A DNA stretch of 64,000 nucleotides, taken from Posidonia oceanica (lineage: Eukaryota; Streptophyta; Magnoliopsida; Alismatales; Posidoniaceae). Where the stretch lies: NCBI GenBank assembly GCA_037176725.1, contig JAZBRS010000044.1, positions 5,394,001-5,458,000 on the forward strand. The letters run 5' to 3'. Position numbers and translations under genes: made by a program. Shown here piece by piece: positions 34,201 through 47,378 of the stretch. The notes beneath the pieces were generated by a model. The model had not been told where the DNA came from. It worked only from the letters and a program-made list of their open reading frames with translations, and did not search any database. Within the stretch, counting starts at the first letter, position 1; each line of letters starts with the position of its first letter.

Positions 34201-36645
34201 TAGATGATTTTCTATTTGATAAAAAAGTTTGACTTTCTTTTAAGATAGAGTTTTATTAAACATTTAAGTGTCATTTATAATAGATGAATTTTTTCATAGG
34301 TGTATCATATTTTCCACCTCTATATTGCTATTATCGATATTTCCTTGAATTCTCCAATTACTTTTTTGACATTAACAAACAATGATTTTTCTATTTTACA
34401 TTTTTATTTACAAACAACACTTCTCTACTTTATTTTTACACAATATTGAAGATTTCTACGAAAATTACAAAAGTTTTCGAGATTTCTTCCTATTTATCGA
34501 TTAAAAATAAGATTCTTGTGACATTAGGAGGCGGGATTTGCAGGCGCGCTACACTGGAGAACTTTCTAGGCATTTTCGGCGCCCAATGGACGCCACGGAC
34601 GCCCAGGTGGCGGCCATTATGTTTGGGTTGGGCCTGATTTCGACGATAACCGATCTATTGGAGGTTGCTCTTTTGTTGTTGAAGTTTAGAATCGGATTTT
34701 CGATTTTATGGTGAGTTTTGTAGAATTAAAATGAATCCTTTTCCTTTAAGAGAATAGAATTTTATAAACACATTAGGGTAAGATGTGAATCATGCCAATC
34801 ATTAGGGATGAGTTAGGGATAACTTAAAATGGAATAGCAAGACCTCACTTGAGCTAGGGTTGGAAACTAAAAGACTAAATAACCAAGAAATGCTAAGGAT
34901 TTTCCTAATTGGTCTAGATGGACATTAGGGAACATAATAATTTAGGATTGGATCTTGGCACTAGTACTTAGTGTTCTGGGTGCCGTTGGTGTGGGTGTGT
35001 GGTCTCGTAAGTACATTGGGACATCAGGACTAGTGCTTTGCTTCAGTGTGGTGCCGGATGAGTAAATGATAAACCCAGAAGGTGTTTTTGTTCCCTGTTG
35101 TGTGGTGTTTTGTAATGTGGTCCAGGGCTCGACAGTGGAGTTGTTGAGGCTTGTTTCGAGCTGCAATTTCAGCTCGTGGTTTTGTACTGTGCTTGGTACT
35201 GTGTTTTGAGGCATTTTGAGTTGTCATTTAAGGATTCTGAAATGGTTTTCGAAAAGAATTTTGAAAAGAAAATGCAGGGGTTTGGAAAAGATTTTTGAAA
35301 GAGTTTTCTTGTGTTTTCTGTGTGTGGCGGACCAAGATACTGGAGGAGCGTGTCGACGGGATCAGGGGATGGGACGACATTCCAGATTGGCCGAGCGCGT
35401 TGCCTAGGTTGAGGTCCTGAGACCAAGAGACTGAGGTATGTGCTCGTCGGATTTTGGCGGTATGATACTCCTTGATTGTTGTTCACGAGGCCGAGGCTGT
35501 GGTTCGCGGGTTGGGGGTACCGACCTGACTTGGAGGTATGACACTCCGCTTGTTCCAGGTGCCGAGGACCTAGGGTACTGACTGTACATAGTGTATCATG
35601 GTAGCGGACACAGGGGGTATGAGACCTCTGAGTAGCTGGACGTGATACCCTAGTTAGTATGGGTACCGAGACTGCTTGGTGTGGACTGAGCCTAGGGGTG
35701 AGGAGCCCCAGGGGTTTGGTGCACTGAGTTAGGGCGCTTAGAGGGTGTACGCCATGGTGTCTAGCTGAGAGATAGGACTTGTTGAGGCTTGTTGGTCGGG
35801 ACGGTTCACTCCCCCACAGGGTGGTCGACCGTAGCAGTGCAAGGACACCACGGTAGCGCTTCGGTGGACTGCTTGTGGTCTCGCTTGGGCCAGAGTGACG
35901 ACACATTGTTTCCTTGTGTGTGGTTAGCTGTGCTTGTGGCCGTGCCTATAGGGCATAGGTCTTGCACTAGTGAGTTGCAGTGGTTTGGCTGAGCAGTGTC
36001 TCGGCGCTGGCTTTGTGTTTTGGTGTTTGTTGTATTGTATGTGTGTGTGTTGAATGCTATTGAGGGTATTCAGACACGGTTGGTTGTCTAGTCCGCACCA
36101 GGAGTGTGATGGACCAGATCGTGTGTTTTGCGGCTTGATTTGGCTTGTGTGGTCAATTCAAGTGTGCATTAAGATTTTGAAAAGAGCATGCATTTGGTTT
36201 GAAATGAAAAGAGAAAAGATGATTTCAAATGCATGTTTTTAGTGGTTTGCTTTGTGGGCAATGAGGTATGCCTTGTTGTGGCATCCAGAAGTGATGCCTG
36301 TGTTTGTTGCTTGTGGCGTAGTTACGCCTGTTTCCTTGACGTTGTTTGTCGAGCTGTTTGTGTGCGTAGGTGGGGTGTGTGCTGGGTGATCTATTGAGTG
36401 GTCACTCACGTGTGTTTTGTTTTTGTTTTTGGCAGGTGCAGGATAGGAGCTAGAGTTGCTAGTGCATACAGGAGTAGAGTCACACTGCCACACATGAAGG
36501 GTTCTAGGTAAGTGAATTGTTTAAGTTTATTTTATTTCTGCTTTACAATATTTGTGAGAATTTAGTTCTGTATTTCATTATTGCTAAGAAGATTTAAAAA
36601 AAAATGTTAGCTAGGTTGAGAGGTAATGACATTGGTGTCGTTACG
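34201..36645 (+). repeat. Short array unit 2
   Basis: 2445 bp: only about 310 bp of AT-rich sequence before the 2135-bp LTR-like block (34511-36645). Compared with its neighbours it lacks about 1.1-1.2 kb, close to two AT-rich monomers. Confidence 0.75.
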
Positions 36646-39600
36646 TAGATGGTTTCCGATTTGACAAAAAAGTTTGACTATTTTTAAAGATTGAGTTTTA
36701 TTAAACGTTTATGTGTCATTTATATTAAGTGAATTTTTTTATAGGTGTATCATATTTTTCCCCTCTATATTGCTATTATCGATATTTCCTTGAATTCGAT
36801 GCACTTTTGTCAGCTTATACTCAATATGTAAAGGCTTACTAGTTTTCGAACTTTTAAAAAGTCTTACTTTTTATTTTTGAATTCTCTAATTACTTTTTTG
36901 ACATTAACAAACAATGATATATCTATTTTGCATTGTTATGTACCAACAACACTTCTCTAATTCATTTTTAAACAATTTTGATGATTTCTACGAAAATTAC
37001 AAATATTTTCGAGATTTCTCACATTTTATCGATTAACAATAAGTGTTTGTATACTATTTTTTGTAATATTTTAAAATATCATTGGTTTCCTTAATTGATA
37101 GTTATTATTGTACATTTTGACCTACAATCTCAATGGATCATATTTTGGTAACTTTTACCGTCATTCTAATAAAATTCGAGAGGATAAACGGTTTTGATGG
37201 AAGTGATAGTTTGACTTTTTGTTAAGTTAGAGTTTTATTAAATATTTTTTTATAATTTCTAGTATATGTATTTTTTTGATAGTGCATCGTAATTTCTACC
37301 TATAAATATCAATCATCGGTATTTCCTCAAATTCGATACACTTCTGACAAATTATACTCAATTTTTAAAGGCACATTGCTTTAAAAGATTTTAAAAAGTT
37401 TGACTTTTTTTATTTCTGAGTTCTCTTATTTGTTTTTTGAAAATTACATACAACGATTTATCTATTTTGCGTTATTATATACCAACTACACATCTCTACA
37501 TGAGTTTTACGTAATTTATATGATTTCTACGAAAATTACAAAATCTTTTGAGATTTCTTCCATTTTATCGAAAATTAGTAAGTATTAGTTAACTGTTTTT
37601 TGTTACTTTTCAAAAAATTTATTGTTTTCATATTTGAATGTTGTTTTTGATACATTACGACATATATTATCCATGAATCATGTTTTGGTGACATTGATGT
37701 CATTCAAATAAAATACTTGATGATAGACGGTTTTCTATTTGACAAAAAAGTTTGACTTTTTATTAAGATAGAATTTTATTAAACATTTACGTGTCATTAA
37801 TATTAGATGAAATTTTTCATAGGTGTATCATATTTTCTACTTCTATATTTCTATTATCGATATTTCCTTGAATTCGATATACTTTTGTCAGCTCATACTC
37901 AATTTCGAAAGCTTACTGGTTTTCGAATTTTAAAAAAGTTTGACTTTTTTATTTTTGAATTCTCCAAATAGATTTTTGACATTAACAAACAACAATTTTT
38001 TTATTTTGCATTGTTATATACCAACAACACTTCTCTACTTCATTTTTACATAATTTTGAGGATTTCTACGAAAATTACAAAAGTTTTCGAGATTTCCACA
38101 ATTTTATCGATTAACAATAAGATTCTAGCGACACTAGGAGGCGGGATTCGTAGGCGCGCTTCACTAGTGATCTTTCCAGGCATTTCTAGCACCCACTAGG
38201 CGGCCATTATGTTTGGGTTGGGCCTGATTTTGGCAATAACTGATTTATTAGTGGTTGCTCTTTTGTTGTTGAAGTTTAGAATCGAATTTTTAGTTTTATG
38301 GTGAGTTTTGTAGAATTAAAATGAATCATTGTCCTTTAAGAGGTTAGAATTTTATAAACACATTAGGGCAAGATGAGAATCAAGCCAATCATTAGGGATG
38401 AGTTAGGGATTGCATAAAATGGAATAGCAAGACACTACTTGAGCGAGGGTTGGAAACTAAAAGACTAATTAACCTAGAAATGCTATGGTTTTCCCTAATT
38501 GGTTCAGAAGGACATTAGGGAACATAATAATTTAAGGTTGGATCTTGGCACCATGACTTAGTGTTATTGGTGCCGTTGGTGTGGATGTGTGGTCTCGTAA
38601 GTACATTGGGACTTGGGGACCAGTGCTTTGCTTCTGTGTGGTGCTGGATGGGTAAATGATATACCTAGAAGGTGCTTTTGTTCTCTGTTGTGTGGTGTTT
38701 TGTAATGTGGTTCTAGGCTCGATGGTGGAGTTGTCGAGGCTGTGTTTTGAGCTTCGATTTCAGCTCGTGGTGTTGTACTATGCTTGGTACTGTCTTTTGA
38801 GGTATTTTGAGTTGTTATTTAAGGATTTCGAAATGGTTTTCGAAAAGAGTTTCGAAAAGAAAATGCAAGGATTTGGCAAAGGTTTTTGTTAGAGTTTTCC
38901 TGTGTTTTCTGTGAGTGGCGGACCAAGATACTAGAGGGGCGTGTCGACAAGATTAGGGGATGGGACGTCATTCCTGGTTGGCCAGGCGCGTTGCCTAGGT
39001 TGAGGTCCTGAGACCATGAGGCTGAGGTAAATGTTCGTCAGTTCTTGGAGGTATGATACTCTGCTAGTTCCGGGTGCTGAGGACCCAGGGTACTGACTAT
39101 ACATAGTGTATCGTGGCAGTGGACACTGGGGTTATGAGACCTCTGAGTAGCTGGACGTGATACTCTAGTTTGTACGGGTACCGAGACTGCTTGGTGTGGA
39201 CTGAGCCTAGGGGTGAGGAGCCTCAGGGGTTTAGAGCACAGAGTTAGGGCGCTTAGAGGGCGTACCCTGTGGTGTCTTGCTGAGAGGAAGGACCTGTTGA
39301 GGCTTGTTGGCCGGGACGGTTCTCACCCCCACAGGGTGGTCGACCGTAGCAGTGCAGGGACACCGTGGTAGCAACTCCTCGTACGACTTGTGGCTAGGTG
39401 TCTCGCTTGTGCCCGAGTGACGACACTTTGCTTACTTGTGTGTCGTTAGCTGTGTTTATGGCCTTGCCTATGGGGCGTAGGTCTTGCGCAACTGAGGCTC
39501 GTTGGTCTGGCTGAGTAGTGTCTCTGCGCTGGCTTTGTATTTTGGTGTTTGTTGTGTTGTGTGTGTGTGTGTTGATTGCTATTGAGGGTATTCAAATACG

Positions 39601-40149
39601 GTTGGTTGTGATGGACCAGACCGTGTGTTTTGAGGCTTGATTTGCCTAGTGTGGTCATTTCAAGTGTGCATAAAGATTTTGAAAAGAGCATGCATATGGT
39701 TTTGAAATGAAAAGAAAAAAAATGATTTCAAATGCATGTGTTTAGTGGTTTGCTTTGTGGGCAATGAGATATACCCTGTTGTGGCATCCAGAAGTGATGC
39801 CTGTGTTTGTTGCTTGTGGCGTAGTTACGCCTGTTTCCTCGACGTTGTTTGTCGAGCTGTTTGTGTGCGTAGGTGGGGTGTGTGTTGGGTGACCTATTGA
39901 GTGGTCACTCACATGTGTTTTGTTTTTGTTTTTGGTAGGTGCAGGATAGGAGCTGGAGTTGCTAGTGCATACAGGAGTGGAGTCACACTGCCACACATCA
40001 AGGGTTCTGGCTAAGTGAGTTGTTTAAGTTTATTTTATTTCTGCTTTACAGTATTTGTGAGAATTTAGTTCTGTATTTCATTATTTCTAAGAAAATTTTA
40101 AAAAAAAATGTTAGTTAAGTTGAGAGGTAACGACATTGGTGTCGTTACG
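36646..40149 (+). repeat. Long array unit 3
   Basis: 3504 bp. Three AT-rich monomers (CAACGATTTATC landmarks near 36910, 37450 and 37990), then an LTR-like block (38121-40149) about 100 bp shorter than the others, with part of the GC-rich start missing. Confidence 0.75.
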
Positions 40150-43100
40150 TAGACGGTTTCCGATTTGACAAAAAAGTTTCACTATTTTTAAAGATTGAGT
40201 TTTATTAAACGTTTATGTGTCATTTATATTAAATGAATTTTTTTATAGGTGTATCATATTTTCCACCTTCATATTGCTATTATTGATATTTCCATGAATT
40301 CGATGCACTTTTGTCAGCTTATACTCAATTTGTAAAGGCTTTTTAGTTTTCGAACTTTAGAAAAGTCTTACTTTTTTATTTTTGAATTCTCCAATTACTT
40401 TTTTGACATTAACAAACAACGATATATCTATTTTGCAATGTTATGTACCAATAACACTTCTCTAATTCATTTTTACACAATTTTGATGATTTCTACGAAA
40501 ATTACAAATGTTTTCGAGATTTTTCCCATTTTATCAATTAACAATAAGTGTTTGTATACGATTTTTTGAAATATTTTAAAATATCATTGGTTTCTTTAAT
40601 TAATTGTTATTTTTGTACGTTTTGACCTACAATCTCAATGGATCATATTTTGTTAACTTTTATTGTCATTCTAATAAAATTCGAGAAGATAAACGAGATT
40701 AGATGGAAGAGATAGTTTAACTTTTTGTTAAGTTAGAGTTTTATTAAATATTTATTTATAATTTCTAGTATATGTATTCTTTTTATGTTGCATCGTAATT
40801 TCCACCTATAAATATCAATCATTGGTATTTCCACAAATTCGATACTCCTTGACAAATTATACTCAATTTTTAAAGACACATTGCTTTAGAAGATTTAAAA
40901 AAGTTTGACTTTTTTTATTTTTGAGTTCTATTACTTGTTTTTTGACAATTACATACAACGATTTATCTATTTTGTGTTATTATATACCAACTACACATCT
41001 CTACATGTGTTTTACGTAATTTATATGATTTCTACGAAAATTACAAAATCTTTTGAGATTTCTTTCATTTTATCGAAAAACAGTAGGTGTTAGTTAATAG
41101 TTTTTTGTTACTTTTCAAAAAATATATTGTTTTTATATTGATTGTTGTTTTTGATACATTACGATCTATATTATATGTGAATCATGTTTTGGTGACATTC
41201 GATGTCATTCAATAAAAAACTAGATGATAGACGGTTTTCTATTTGACAAAAAAGTTTGACTTTTTATTAAGATAGAGTTTTATTAAAATTTACGTGTCAC
41301 TTATATTAGATGAAATTTTTCATTGGTGTATCATATTTTCCACCTCTATATTTCTATTATCGATATTTCCTTGAATTCGATACACTTTTGTCAGCTTATA
41401 CTCAATTTCTAAAGGCTTACTGGTTTTCAAACTTTAAAAAAGTTTGACTTTTTTATTTTTGAATTCTCTAATTACTTTTTTGACATTAACAAACAACGAT
41501 TTTTCTATTTTGCATTGTTATATACCAACAACACTTCTCTACTTCATTTTTATACAATTTTGAAGATTTTAACGAAAATTACAAAAGTTTTCGAGATTTC
41601 TTCCATTTTATCGATTAACAATAAGATTCTAGTGACACTAGACGGTAGGATTCGCTGACACACTTCACTGGCGAACTTTCCAGGTGTTTCTGACACCCAT
41701 GGGACACTAGGGGCGCCCAGGAGACGACCATTATGTTTGGGTTGGGCTTGATTTTAGCGATAACCGATTTATTAGAGGTTGCTCTTTTGTTGTTGAAGTT
41801 TAGAATCGGATTTTTGGTTTTACGGTGAGTTTCGTAGAATTAAAATGAATCCTTTTCCTTTAAGAGATAGAATTTTATAAACACATTAGGGCAAGATGAG
41901 AATCAAGCCATTCATTAGGGATGAGTTAGGGATTGCTTAAAATGGAATAGCATGACCCCACTTGAGTTAGGGTTGGAAACTAAAGGACTAAATAACCTAG
42001 AAATGCTAAGGTTTTCCCAAATTGGTCTAGAAAGACATTAGGGAACATAATAATTTAGGATTGAATCTTGGCACCCAAACTTAGTGTTCTGGGTTCTGTT
42101 GGTGTGGGTGTGTGGTCTCGTAAGTACATTGGGACTTCGGGACCAGTGCTTTGCTTCTGTGTGGTACCGAATGGGTAAATAATATACCCAGCAGGTGCTT
42201 TTGTTCCCTGTTGTGTGGTGTTTTGTAATGTGGTTCTGGACTCGACAGTGGAGTTGTCGAGGCTATGTTTTGAGCTGTGATTTCAGCTTGTGGTTTTGTG
42301 CTGTGCTTGGTACAGTGTTTTGAGGTATTTTGGGTTGTCATTTAAGGATTTCGAAATAATTTTCAGAAAGAGTTTTGAAATGAAAATGCAGGGGTTTGGA
42401 AAAGTTTTTTGAAAGAGTTTTCCGGTGTTTTCTATGTGTGGCAGACCAAGATACTAGAGAGGCATGTTGACGTGATCAGGGGATGGGATGACATTACAGG
42501 TTGACCGGGCACGTTGCCTAGGTTGAGGTCCTAAGACCACGAGGCTGAGGTAAGTGTTCGTCGGTTCTTGGAAGTAAGATACTCCTTGATTGTCGTTCAC
42601 GAGGCCGAGGTTGAGGTTCGCGGGTTGTGGGTACCGACAGGATTTGGAGGTATGACACTCCGCTTGTTCCGAGTGGCATGGGACCAGGATACTGACTGTA
42701 CTTAGTGTATCATGGTAGCAGACACAAGGGGTATGTGACCTCTGAGTAGCTGGACGTCATACCCTAGGTAGTACGGGTACCGAGACTAGTTGGTGTGGTT
42801 TGAGCCTGGGGGTGAGGAGCCCCAGGTGTTTGGAGCACTAAGTTGGGGCGCTTAGAGGGTGTACCAAGTGGTTTCCTGAAAAGAGATAGGACTTGTTGAG
42901 GCTTGTCGGTCGGGACGGTTCACTCCCCTACAGGGTGGTTGACTGTAGCAGTGCAGGGACACCATGGTAGCGTCTCAGTGGACTGCTTGTGGCTAGGTGT
43001 CTCGCTTGGGCCCGAGTGACGTCACTTTGTTTCTTTCTGTGTCGTTAGCTGTGCTTGTGGTTGTGCCTGTGGGGTGTAGGTCTTGCGCTAGTGAGGCACA

Positions 43101-43768
43101 TTGGTTTGGCTGAGTAGTGTCTCAGCGCTGGCTTTGTGTTTTGGTGTTCGTTGTGTTGTGTATGTGTGTGTTGATTGCTATTGAGGGTATTCAGATACGG
43201 TTGACTGTCAAGTCCGCACCAGGTGTATGATGGACTAGACCGTGTGTTTTGAGGCTGGATTTGGCTAGTGTGGTCATTTCAAGTGTGCGTAAAGATTTTG
43301 AAAAGAGCTTGCATATGGTTTTGAATTGAAAAGAGAAAAGATGATTAAAATGCATGTTTTTAGTGGTTTGCTTTGTGGGCAATGAGATATGCCCAGTTGT
43401 GGCATCCAGAAGTGATGCCTGTGTTTGTTGCTTGTGGCGTAGTTACGTCTGTTTCCTCGACGTTGTTTGTCGAGCTGTTTGTGTGCGTAGGTGGGGTTTG
43501 TACTGGGTGACCTATTGAGTGGTTACTCACGGGTGTTTTGTTTTTGTTTCTGGCAGGTGCAGGATAGGAGCTGGAGTTGCTAGTGCATATAGGAGAGGAG
43601 TTACACAGCCACACATTAAGGGTTCTGGGTAAGTGAGTTGTTTAAGTTTATTTTATTTCTGCTTTATAGTATTTGTTTGAATTTAGTTCTGTAGTTCATG
43701 AATGCTAATATGATTTTTTAAAAAAAATGTTAGCTATGTTGAGTGGTAACGACATCAGGGTCGTTACA
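40150..43768 (+). repeat. Long array unit 4
   Basis: 3619 bp: AT-rich monomers 40150-41624, LTR-like block 41625-43768. Its second and third AT monomers share private variants with unit 6. Confidence 0.75.
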
Positions 43769-46700
43769 TATACGGTTTTCGATTTTACAAAATAGTTTTA
43801 CCTTTTTTTAAGATAGAGTTTTATTAAATATTTGCGTGTCATTTATAATAGATGAATTTTTTCATAGGTGTATCATATTTTCCACCTCTATATTGCTATT
43901 ATCGATATTTCCCTGAATTCAATACACTTTTGTCAGCTTATACTCAATTTGTAAAGGTTTATTGGTTTTCGAGCCTTAAAAAAGTTTAACTTTTTTATTT
44001 TTGAATTCTCTAATTATTTTTTGACATTAATAAACAACTATTTATCTATTTTGCATTGTTATGTACCAACAACACTTCTCTACTTCATTTTTACATAATT
44101 TTGAAGATTTCTACGAAAATTACAAAGTTTTTGAGATTTCTCCCATTTAATCGATTAACAATAAGTGTTTGTATACGATTTCTGTAATATTTTAAAATAT
44201 TATTGGTTTATCTTAATTGATTGTTTTTTCTGTATGTTTTGACCTACAATCTCATTGGATCATATTTTTGTAGCTTTTATTGTCATTCTAATAAAATTCG
44301 AGAGGATAAACGGGTTTAGATGGAACAGATAGTTTGACTTTTTGTTCAGTTAGAGTTTTATTAAATATTTTTTTTATAATTTCTAGTGTATGTATTTTTT
44401 TGATAGTGCATCGTAATTTCCACTTATAAATATCAATCATCGCTATTTCCTTGAATTCGATACACTTCTGACAAATTATAGTCAATATTTAAAGGCACAT
44501 TGCTTTAGAAGATTTAAAAAATTTTGACTTTTTTTATTTTTGAGTTCTCTTACTTGTTTTTTGACAATTACATACAACGATTTATCTATTTTACGTTATT
44601 ATATACCAACTACACATCTCTACTTGTGCTTTATGCAATTTATAAGATTTCTACGAAAATTACAAAATCTTTTGAGATTTCTTCCATTTTATCGAAAAAT
44701 AGTAGGTGTTAGTTAACAGTTTTTTGTTACTTTTCAAAAAGTATATTGTTTTCATATTTGATTGTTGTTTTTGATACAATACGATCTATATTATATGTGA
44801 ATCATGTTTTAGTGACATTCGATGTCATTCAATAAAAAACTAGATGATAGACGGTTTTCTATTTGACAAAAAAGTTTGACTTTTTATTAAGATAGAGTTT
44901 TATTAAACATTTACGTGCCGTTTATATTAGATGAATTTTTTCATAGGTGTATCATATTTTCCACCTCTATATTTCTATTATCGATATTTCTTTGAATTCG
45001 ATACACTTTTGTTAGCTCATACTCAATTTCTAAAGGCTTACTGGTTTTCGAACTTTAAAAAAGTTTAACTTTTTTATTTTTGAATTCTCCAATTACTTTT
45101 TTGACATTAACAAACAACGATTTTTCTATTTTGCATTGTTATATACCAACAACACTTCTCTACTTCATTTTTACACAATTTTGAACCTTTCAATGAAAAT
45201 TACAAATGTTTTCGAGATTTCTTCCATTTTATCGATTAACAATAAGATTCTGGCGACACTAGGAGGCGGGATTCGCCGACGTGCTTCACTGGCGAACTTT
45301 CCAGGCATTTCTGGCACCCAAGGGACGCTAGAGGCGCCTAGGAAGTGGCCATTATGTTTGGGTTGGGCCTGATTTTAGCGATAACCGATCTGTTAGAGGT
45401 TGCTCTTTTGTTGTTGAAGTTTTGAATCGGATTTTTGGTTTTACGGTGAGTTTCGTTGAATTAAAATGAATCCTTGTCCTTTAAGCGATTAGAATTTTAT
45501 AAACACATTAGGGCAAGATGAGAATCAAGCCATTCATTAGGGATGAGTTAGGGATTGCTTAAAATGGAATAGCACGACCGCACTTGAGCTAGGTTTGGAA
45601 ACTAAAGGACTAAATAACCTAGAAATGCTAAGGTTTTCTCCAATTAGTCTAGATAGACATTAGGGAACATAATAATTTAGGATTGAATCTTGGCACTCAA
45701 ACTTAGTGTTCTGGGTTCCGTTGGTGTGGGTGTGTGGTCTCGTAATTACGTTGGGACTTCGGGACCAGTGCTTTACTTCTATGTAGTGCTGAATGGGTAA
45801 ATGATATACTCAGTAGGTGCTTTTGTTCCCTGTTGTGTGGTGTTTTGTAATGTGGTTCTGGACTCGGCAGTGGAGCTGTTGAGGCTGTGTTTCGAGCTGT
45901 GATTTCAGCTCGTGGTTTTATGCTGTGCTTGGTACTATGTTTTGAGGTATTTTGAGTTGTCATTTATGGATTCCGAAATGTTTTTCGGAAAGAGTTTTGA
46001 AAAGAAAATGCAAGGGTTTGGCATAGGTTTTTGAAAGAGTTTCCAGTGGTTTCTATGTGTGGCGGACCATGATACGGGATTGGCGTGTCGATGGGATCAG
46101 GGGATGGGACGACATTCCTGGTTGACTAGGTTGAGGTCCTGAGACCAAGAGGCTGAGGTAAGTGTTTGTCGGTTCTTGGAGGTATGATACTCCTTGATTG
46201 TCATTCATGATGCCGAGGCTGAGGTCCGCGGGTTGTGGGTACCGACTGCATTTGGAGGTATGACACTCCGCTTATTCCAGGTACCGAGAACCCAGGGTAC
46301 TGACTGTACATAGTGTATCGTGGTAGCGGACACAGGGGGTATGTGACCTCTGAGTAACTGGACGTGATACCCTAATTAGTACGGGTACCGAGACTGGTTG
46401 GTGTGGTCTGTGCCTGGGGTGAGGAGCCCTAGGGGTAAGGAGCACTGAGTTAGGGCGCTTAGAGGGCATAACCTGTGGTATCCTGCTGAGAGACAAGACC
46501 AGTTGAGGCTTGTTGGCCGGGACGATTCACTCCTCCACAGGGTGGTCGACCATAGCAGTGCAGGGACACCGTGGTAGCGCCCCGGTGGACTGCTTGTGGC
46601 TAGGTGTCTCGTTTAGGCCTGAGTGACGACACTTTTTTTGCTTGTGTGTGCTTAGCTGTGCTTGTGGCTGTACCTGTGGGGCGTAGGTCTTGCGCTAGTG

Positions 46701-47378
46701 AGGCGCATTAGTTTGGCTGAGTTGTGTCTCAGCGCTGGCTTTGTGTTTTGGTGTTTGTTGTGTTGTGTGTGTGTGTGTTGAATGCTATTGAGGGTATTCA
46801 AACACGGTTGGTTGTCAAGTCCGCACTAGGTGTGTGATGGACCAGACCGTGTGTTTTGAGGCTTGATTTGGCTAGTGTGGTCATTTCAAGTGTGCACAAA
46901 GATTTTGAAAAGAGCTTGCATATGGTTTTGAATTGAAAAGAGAAAAGTTGATTTCAAATGCATGTTTTTAGTGGTTTGCTTTGTGGGCAATGAGGTATGC
47001 CCTGTTGTGGCATCCAGAAGTGATGCCTGTGTTTGTTGCTTGTGGCGTAGTTACGCCTGTTTCCTTGACGTTGTTTGTCGAGCTGTTTATGTCTGTAGGT
47101 GGGGTGTGTGCTGGGTGATCTATTGAGTGGTCACTCACGTGTGTTTTGTTTTTGTTTTTGGCAGGTGCAGGATAGGAGCTAGAGTTGCTAGTGCATACAG
47201 GAGTAGAGTCACACTGCCACACATGAAGGGTTCTGGGTAAGTGAGTTATTTAAGTTTATTTTATTTCTGCTTTATGGTATTTGTGAGAATTTTGTTCTGT
47301 AGTTCATGAATGCTAATAGGATTTTTTTAAAAAAAAATGTTAGCTAGGTTGAGTGGTAACGACATCGAGGTCGTTACT
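43769..47378 (+). repeat. Long array unit 5
   Basis: 3610 bp: AT-rich monomers 43769-45245, LTR-like block 45246-47378. The end of its LTR-like block shares private variants with unit 2. Confidence 0.75.
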
